Origin: Phragmites australis
Lineage: Eukaryota > Streptophyta > Magnoliopsida > Poales > Poaceae
NCBI RefSeq assembly: GCF_958298935.1
Contig: NC_084924.1
Coordinates: 26,881,819-26,945,818 of the forward strand
Reading direction: 5' to 3'
Length of the DNA stretch: 64,000 nt
This document shows, piece by piece, positions 57,545 to 64,000 of this stretch (the first letter of the stretch is position 1; every line of letters begins with the position of its first letter). The position numbers and the translations under genes were made by a program. Below the pieces are notes generated by a model, which made no database searches, had not been told where the DNA came from, and saw nothing but the letters and a program-made list of their open reading frames with translations.

Positions 57545-59260
57545 ACTACTACACAACTAGCAATTGACAATCGACTATCCATGTTAGTCTGCCTAGAGCC
57601 GGTACTAATAAGGTATCACTACCGGTTCATAACCTTCAACTGCCAAATCAATCATTAGGTCTGTTGGAACCAGCAATGATACCAATTATCAATATTTGTT
57701 TATGTTATAAACTAGCAGCCATGCTTCACTGCTGGTTCCTAGCATGAACTGGCAGTGATAAAGATCATATCACCGTTGATTCAAGATATGAACTGGCAGT
57801 GAATCATCACTACCAGTTTGTGTAATGAACTCTAAGCTATATGCTCTTTATCACTACCGGTTTTGTTTCCCCAACTGATATTGATATGTGTAGTATATAT
57901 TGGACATGATCGCCCCTGCCCCATGCTCGAGCAGAATAGAGAGGAGTTCTGCTTTTGCTCGGTGCCATTTGTGGCAACTTGTTGCTTGGAGGCTTCAAAA
58001 TTTTGAGGAATCAATGTGCTCTAGGTTCTCCAAGGTTGGTAACTTGATGTACATTTCATTTGTAGTTAGTTTACCTACTAGATTGCTCTAGGTTATTAAC
58101 TTGATGTACAATTTATTTGTAGATATAGAGAAGATGGATGTATGATGTGGACTATCGCTCCTTAGAGTTCATTAATGGCATGCCTGTTGTTCTGAGAATG
58201 GTCATGGAGTACATGTCAAGGTACAAATGTTGTCCATATGATTATTGCAAGAATGAGAAATAATTCTTTTAGCACAAAGTAGATCCGTTCACACTTGATT
58301 TGTAGGGGTTTTAAGCTTGGCTATACTTGCTGAATCAAGCATGATGAAGATGAGAGTATACAGGTAGGGTGAAACATTGTTGAAGAAGATGAAGATAATG
58401 ATATGCTGGTTGACTCCGAATATGCTTCTGATGTAGACTGGTTTGTCAACATTGGCGATGGCGATAAAGATGATCTAGATCAGATGTTGTGTGATGGGGA
58501 TGGGGACTTCACCAGTGTATATCCTTTCAAATGTTCTAGCATATGGTAAAGGACTCTAAAACATCATTGTTCCCGGACTGTAAGAAGGAGCACACAAAGT
58601 TGCATACCATGCTTTCACTGCTACGATTGAAGGAAAGCAACTGTTGGTGTAATAAGAGATTCAAAGGTTTGTTACGTCTCTTACTAGACGTGCTTCCAGA
58701 TAGGAATGCGTTTCCTGAAACCACGTACCAAGGCAAACATGTTGTCTGCCCATTTAGATTATAAGTACAAAAAATACATGTATATCCAAACGATTGTATC
58801 CTGCATCGGAAAGAGTATGCAGACTTGGATGTGTGTTCGGTGTACGAAGCATCATAGAACAAGCACAACAATGATATCAGGGTGAAGCATAAGAAGAAAA
58901 GACACCCGCTAAGATGGTGTGGTATTTTCTTATAATACACTGATTGAAGTGTTTATTTGCGAACCAAAAACATGTCCAATTGATGTGATGGCATGCTAAA
59001 GAGTGTAAAACTGATGGAATGCTAAGATACCTTATTGTTGGGTTTCATTGGAGAACCATCGATAGAAGATACAGGAATCACATTTCATATGATGTGGGGA
59101 ATATAATGTTTGAGTTGAGTACAAATAGGATGAATCCTTTCTATAACATGAGTAGTCGTCATAGCACATGGTCCGTGACTATTTGTATCTACAACCTTAC
59201 TACTTGGCTTTGTATGTGTAGGATCGATTACACGCAAAATACCCAATCAGAAGGAGGAGG
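57545..59260 (+). mobile_element. CACTA element with TNP2-like transposase remnant
   Basis: The left end CACTACTACACAACTAG (57545) is followed by GAACTGGCAGTGATAA-type subterminal repeats to about 57880. From about 58125 to 59235 the + strand carries pieces of the TNP2-type transposase. It starts WMYDVDYRSLEFINGM, then CPYDYCKNEK, the acidic EDEDNDMLVDSEY, FPDCKKEHTKLHTML, HVVCPF, and a late RTIDRRYRNHISYDV. Stops and shifts are frequent. No right-hand CACTA end was found by 59300, so it is truncated. Confidence 0.75.
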
Positions 59261-59264
59261 TTGA

Positions 59265-60278
59265 ATGATTGCAGAAGCTAAATTCAAATTTTGAAACACC
59301 CTGATCAAATATTTAATTTAATCTCATAATACGTTCTGGACAAACTGCTATCACGTCGCTAATAGCAATGTCTGAAAAGATCAAACTATTGGATTGCCCT
59401 CAAATTGCTACTGTAGAAACTAGACAATTATGTGAAACTATTCCAATAGGAATTAAGCTAATCAGATCTCTGGATCTAAAAATTTGCAAGTAGACTGTGA
59501 CACACTATGATGAAAATAGATCAAACAAAAATATTGCACTAATATTTGACCAACGAAATTTTTTAGAGAGTTACCTTGATGTTCTAGGATGATTTTGGAT
59601 GGGTCAGACTGAGACAAATTGCAACGATTAATCGATCCACTAAAAATAACCGCAAAATGACGAACACGAAGAACATGGAGAAACTTACTAAAATTTAATC
59701 TTTACTGTATAGATATGTTCACAAGATGCTCATCCAAGCATCCCTAAAAGGATTCCTTCGAAATCCCAAAACCATATTAGTTTCTCTCTTTTAATATATT
59801 TTTTTATCTCTTCTGGTGGCTACTGTACACGGTCAATAGTCGCTGTACCAAATGACAACATTTTATAGCGCACAATACCGGTCCAATATGGTCATGACTG
59901 GCCCAACTGACACGCCTACATGCCTGCTCATGTCGGCCAACAGCTGGCTGACTGGGCCACGGCTCCTCCACGCACACTAGGCCACTGCCAAGTCAAGCCG
60001 GTCACTTGGGCCAACCAATCTACAACTGACTCTTTGGCGTGCACACCTACACAACCTCAGATTTGTTATTTTATTTTTTTATTTTCAAAATTTAAATTTA
60101 GCAATTTAGACACCCATTTCAAAATATTATAGAGAGAGCCTTCTGTCGCTCATTGAAAGGGTGATACCGATCCAACAACGACATGTTGAGGTGGCACGCC
60201 AGTATGGCGGCTGCCTGATGTGGCATAACACCTGTCGCTTGTTGGATGGGCAACATGTGGTATCACTCTGTTAGAGGG
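59265..60278. other. Intergenic, no gene recognised
   Basis: AT-rich to 59870, then a more GC-rich patch (59880-60060). No conserved coding or repeat ends identified. Confidence 0.5.
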
Positions 60279-60282
60279 TGAC

Positions 60283-61819
60283 TATAAGTATCGGTGACGT
60301 CTTAAGGGGATCAATTAGGATACTTAACAAATTAAACCAAATTAGCTTTAAAAACCTCACAAGATAAATCTATCTTAATTTCTATATAAATATGCTCTAG
60401 TTTTATCTAGTGTGTCTACTCTACCGCTCAAGGGGATTGCAACCAACTTTAGCAAGGTAAATTGCAAGAATGTAAATACAGAAATATAATAAGATAGAGA
60501 GATAAACTCGGCATAAGGGATTTTTATCCCGTGGTATCGATGACATAAATGTCATCTCTAGTCCACATTGGAGCTTCACCAAAGATATGCTCTCGATCAG
60601 TACCTGATCATGGCTCTTGAGCCACTAAAACACCAAGGCAAGGCCTCAAACCAGATGAGCCGCGAAGCCACAAAGGCAAGATCTCACCACTAGCCTCTCT
60701 TCTGGTCACTTGCCGCCGTGATTATTTCAGAGCTTGAGCCACCAAGGCATAGGTCTCCGTATCCCCGTATACATGTCTTGCCGCCACTCCATACCAAGTC
60801 GGAGGGTCAACAAGCTTGAGCAACTCCGGCTCAAGTTGCCGGCGAGTCATCAAGACTCCAAGGTGCTGGTGTACCATTTGGTACAAGCTAGGATCACTCC
60901 TTGATCCACTCTCTAGACAGCAATCACCTAGCAACACTCTCTAGGCATATAAGCACTAATCACTCACTAATCTTGTACTTAATCATCTTGGATCTTGGAT
61001 GATCCCTTTAAATATTTTGGTGACTTGGATGTCTTCTCAAGTGTATATGGGTTTCTCTGGACAGCCATACCTTCAAATAACTAAGTGTGGGGGGAGGGGG
61101 TATTTATAGGCTCAAACTTGCACATTAGCCATTAACCTAACGACTCAAAAAAGCTATTAACACCAGATAGTCTTGTGACAATACTAGTACAATCATCTGA
61201 CGGTTCGGTGAGGACACCATCAGAAATTAGCCATTGGATTCCACTCAAAGTCATCCTGAACATCGAACACTCTGGTGTATACATCATCTCCATCACCAGA
61301 CTATATGGTCAGTACATTTGAGCCATCTGAGCCTCTACAGCCTCTCTGTGTACATTGCTCCGGTGTAAGCTTCCGGTGTACACAACACCTATCACCAGAC
61401 CATCCGGTGAGGTATTCTTCAATCTTCAACTCTTGGAAACGCTTCTGCAGGAAATACTCCGGTGTTAAGCATCTGGTGTGTACAACACATGCACTGGACC
61501 TTTCGGTGAGTTGATCTTTATTCTTTTGTGCTTGGATTCTTCTATGCAAGAATTAGTCCAACGTGATCCTCCGATGATCACTAGACCATCTGGTGAAGCC
61601 ATCTGCATTCTCCCCTTTGTCAATAATGCTTTGCTACTTTTGCCCATTTGACACTAGACACAATTCTTCCAGCATCGGACCATCATTGAGACTTCTTGAT
61701 GTATTGCATCTATGAGACTTACTAACATATATTCTTGATGAACAAGTTAGTCCTAATGACAATGTTGTCATTAATCACCAAAATCACAATCATAACCTAA
61801 TAGGGCCATTTTCGCTACA
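60283..61819 (-). mobile_element. Solo LTR of the layer 2 family, inverted
   Basis: On the minus strand this starts TGTAGCGAAAATGGCCC (61819) and ends CACCGATACTTATA (60283), matching the layer 2 LTR through TTGTGATTTTGGTGATTAATG and many CACCGGATGG-like words. Flanks GTGAC (60278-60282) and ATGAC (61820-61824) are a near-perfect 5-bp duplication. The length is 1537 bp, with no gag or primer-binding site inside. It is inverted relative to layer 2. Confidence 0.8.
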
Positions 61820-63420
61820 ATGACATCTTCCTATTGACTGTTGGAAGGGTGACAGGTCTTCATCACCCAACCAACGGGTGACATATTTCTAGGGTTTGAT
61901 ATGTTGTGGTTCCCTCTAGGGTTTGCGCTAACATTCCTATTGGCGCTCATGACGTTCCTCCTGCTGCTAGCATGCTTCCTCCATCCTGATCTCGTACTCA
62001 TGTTTGGTTTCAACCTCTTCGATGTAGCCCCTATTGTAAGGCCGCCTGACTAGGTCGATCCAATCCTTGAAATGACAAGGCTGAGGAAGATAAACGTGGA
62101 GTTAGTAGTGTTGTGCGCAATATATAGTTGGGAGGTGTGAACAAAGTGCAAAAGAGGGACACACCATAAAATTGTCATCAAGGTCTGGACCCATGAAGAA
62201 CCTCCTACCAAAAGTCTCCACCTCAAAAGATGTCGACATTTGAGATCGGTTGCCAAACCCGCACAAAGGACGCTCACGCTATTGTAGCACTCCCATGGGG
62301 TGGTTCCTCCAGGAATCCACCTTGCCGCTTGTGCGAGGGTCCACAAGGTCATTTCCCTCCTAGTCATCTCCTTGTCCTCATGCACCCTCGCATTCTACCT
62401 ACGCGCCCTGACTAGGGCTGCAAATAGGCATGGCGAGATGACGCTGCACGATGGCGAGTCATGGAGAGGTCTAGCGCTGGTTGGGGTACCCAATGATAAA
62501 AGCGGATAATATTCTCTCAACTTGCTGGGCTGGATGGTTTCTAGAGGGTGGATCCACATTTAGAGCAACATTTTAGCTACTCCACAGGCTGATCCATAAA
62601 TCAGGCTGCTCCAGAATTCGTGAAATCACCCTGTTTGGCAGGGCTTCACCCAGATCCAATGTGGATCATAAATCTGGAGTCTTGCCAAACACTCCCTTAA
62701 GAAGACCTTTTTGTGAATCATCATCCACAAGAGTGTTATCACACCACTCACTACAGCTGTAACTGCAACCTCTAGTTTTCGATGAGTAGATCTCCGCTCC
62801 TGTGATTTGGCAGCTGTAGTTATCATGAAACATCACATACACTATGAAGTGGGAGGACACGATTGGGTCATATCCCAAATAGTGTGCTGCTGACGATGAA
62901 TAATGGATAGTTACCATATCTAGGTACCCCAGGGTTTCCTGTAATTCTCAGGGTATATCTTTATCTCTAGGAAGGTGATCCTTGGAAGAAAGGAAATCAC
63001 CCATAGATACCCAAGGCTTCCTATAACTGGGAAGGTTTATCTAAAAGAATTAGAGGAGGAGTCAAGAGGACGTACGACATCCCCATATATATATACGGAG
63101 TGATGAGGACATCACTCCTTCGGATACGTGCAACACTACTCCTCAAGAGATACAAGGACCAATTACAAGAGCACGTGCATGATAATTAAACCACCAGGTG
63201 AACTCGTTCCTCGTTGTTCACACTTTCTTGGATGAGTTCCTACTAAATTCTAGTGATGTTTTGTTGCTTATAGGAATATGGGAGAAGCATCACCAACTCA
63301 CCTGGACGTCATCACTCGAAGGCCAAGTCTACTTGGACCTCAAATCGAGTCCTAGTGGAACTCCCAAGTTTACTCGAAGTCTAGTCGAACTCGAGCTCGA
63401 GGTCGAGTTCTAGGACAGTA
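61820..63420. other. Intergenic, no gene recognised
   Basis: Contains a small foldback near 62630-62700 with TTTGGCAGGGC and inverted GCCAAACACTCC ends, a common MITE border style. Minus-strand frames near 62050-62385 have no recognised domain. Confidence 0.45.
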
Positions 63421-64000
63421 CGTCAATAAAACGGGTATAATTTTCACATATAGAGTCCAATTGAGGCGTTCTTAGACTTGCTAGAAAGCTTATGACGAGG
63501 CTTTTCTAATGGATCTAGTCTTGACCATAGATTTTTTATAGTTTAGTTAGAGTTGATGAAATAAGGTGTGGCGTCACTATTGTGGGCCTTATCAAGTCTT
63601 GTAAGCGTGCCGGGGTCAGAGTCCGGATTATGTAGGTCTCTCTCCACGGCTATACAACCTTAGGTTTACCCGATCATGTCCCCCCTATATATATATACAG
63701 TAGCCTTCATAATTTAGGCTTAGGTTTTACTTATATTATTCTATTTTACACAGTTTCACCGTATATCGGTTTATGGAATCCCAAACTTGAGTACTTCGTT
63801 AGTAATTAGCAATATTCAGATTGCATCCACCTGTTGTTACTTGTGTTCTTGATTCGCTTAAAGGAAAAGCCTTCTTGGTGAGGTCAACCGCATCTTGGCA
63901 CGGTTGATAACTACGAAGTAGTGGTTGTGAGTGCTTTCGATCTGTTCTGGTTGGATCCTTTGGATCATCAAAGTTGAAACTCTACCAATTAAATTATCAT
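63421..64000 (+). mobile_element. LTR-like tail of a retrotransposon, cut by window end
   Basis: The sequence ends with AAAGCCTTCTTGGTGAGGTCAACC, CTTGGCACGGTTGATAAC, GGATCATCAAAGTTGAAACTC and TACCAATTAAATTATCAT. This resembles the 3' part of a grass LTR, just before a TTGGTATCAGAGC-type primer-binding site. A TATA-like CTATATATATATACAGTAG lies at 63690-63710. The element body would lie beyond 64000. Confidence 0.5.

Overview
This window looks like nuclear DNA from a grass, probably a panicoid. It is gene-poor and repeat-rich. The repeats are typical of grasses: nested Ty1/copia elements (one of SIRE/Maximus type), CACTA transposons with GGTTC/AACCGGCAGTGATAA-like subterminal repeats, a Stowaway MITE with CTCCCTCCGT-type ends, TAA-flanked GAGCATCTCCAA MITEs and a hAT element. 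Only two well-supported cellular genes are present. The organism call rests on sequence style and gene similarity recognised by eye, not on a search.

Layout. Positions 1-6190 resemble plant organellar spacer DNA with retroelement scraps, and end in a recognisable plastid rpoC1 fragment. Positions 6190-10150 are non-coding with small repeats. Positions 10378-12231 (+) hold a five-exon JAZ/TIFY repressor gene, whose Jas motif is split by an intron that starts with an in-frame stop. Positions 13781-19500 are a large non-coding, retroelement-like block made of several tandem arrays. Positions 19709-20415 are a hAT element. Positions 22128-22754 (-) hold an intronless FLZ (FCS-like zinc finger) gene. 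Positions 23545-26778 are a MITE cluster. Positions 27400-30652 hold a LINE tail and a copia gag plus LTR, both on the minus strand. Positions 32559-35976 hold a foldback element, a Mutator-type MITE and a CACTA element.

Positions 36907-52778 are a three-layer nest. A copia element (551-bp LTRs, ATCTA flanks) is interrupted by a gag-only SIRE-like element (39975-49769). That element's own 3' LTR is interrupted by a 2.7-kb solo LTR (46230-48951, perfect GTACT duplication). Beyond it are two CACTA elements (55094-56785 and a truncated one from 57545), an inverted solo LTR of the gag-only family (60283-61819), and an LTR-like tail at the window end.

The two genes are not visibly linked in function. 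JAZ proteins repress jasmonate-responsive transcription; FLZ proteins are SnRK1 adaptors. I found no convincing previously undescribed biological system. The best leads are the built-in stop at the JAZ Jas intron and its altered degron, the dated nest of retrotransposons, and a few unexplained inverted or tandem repeat structures.
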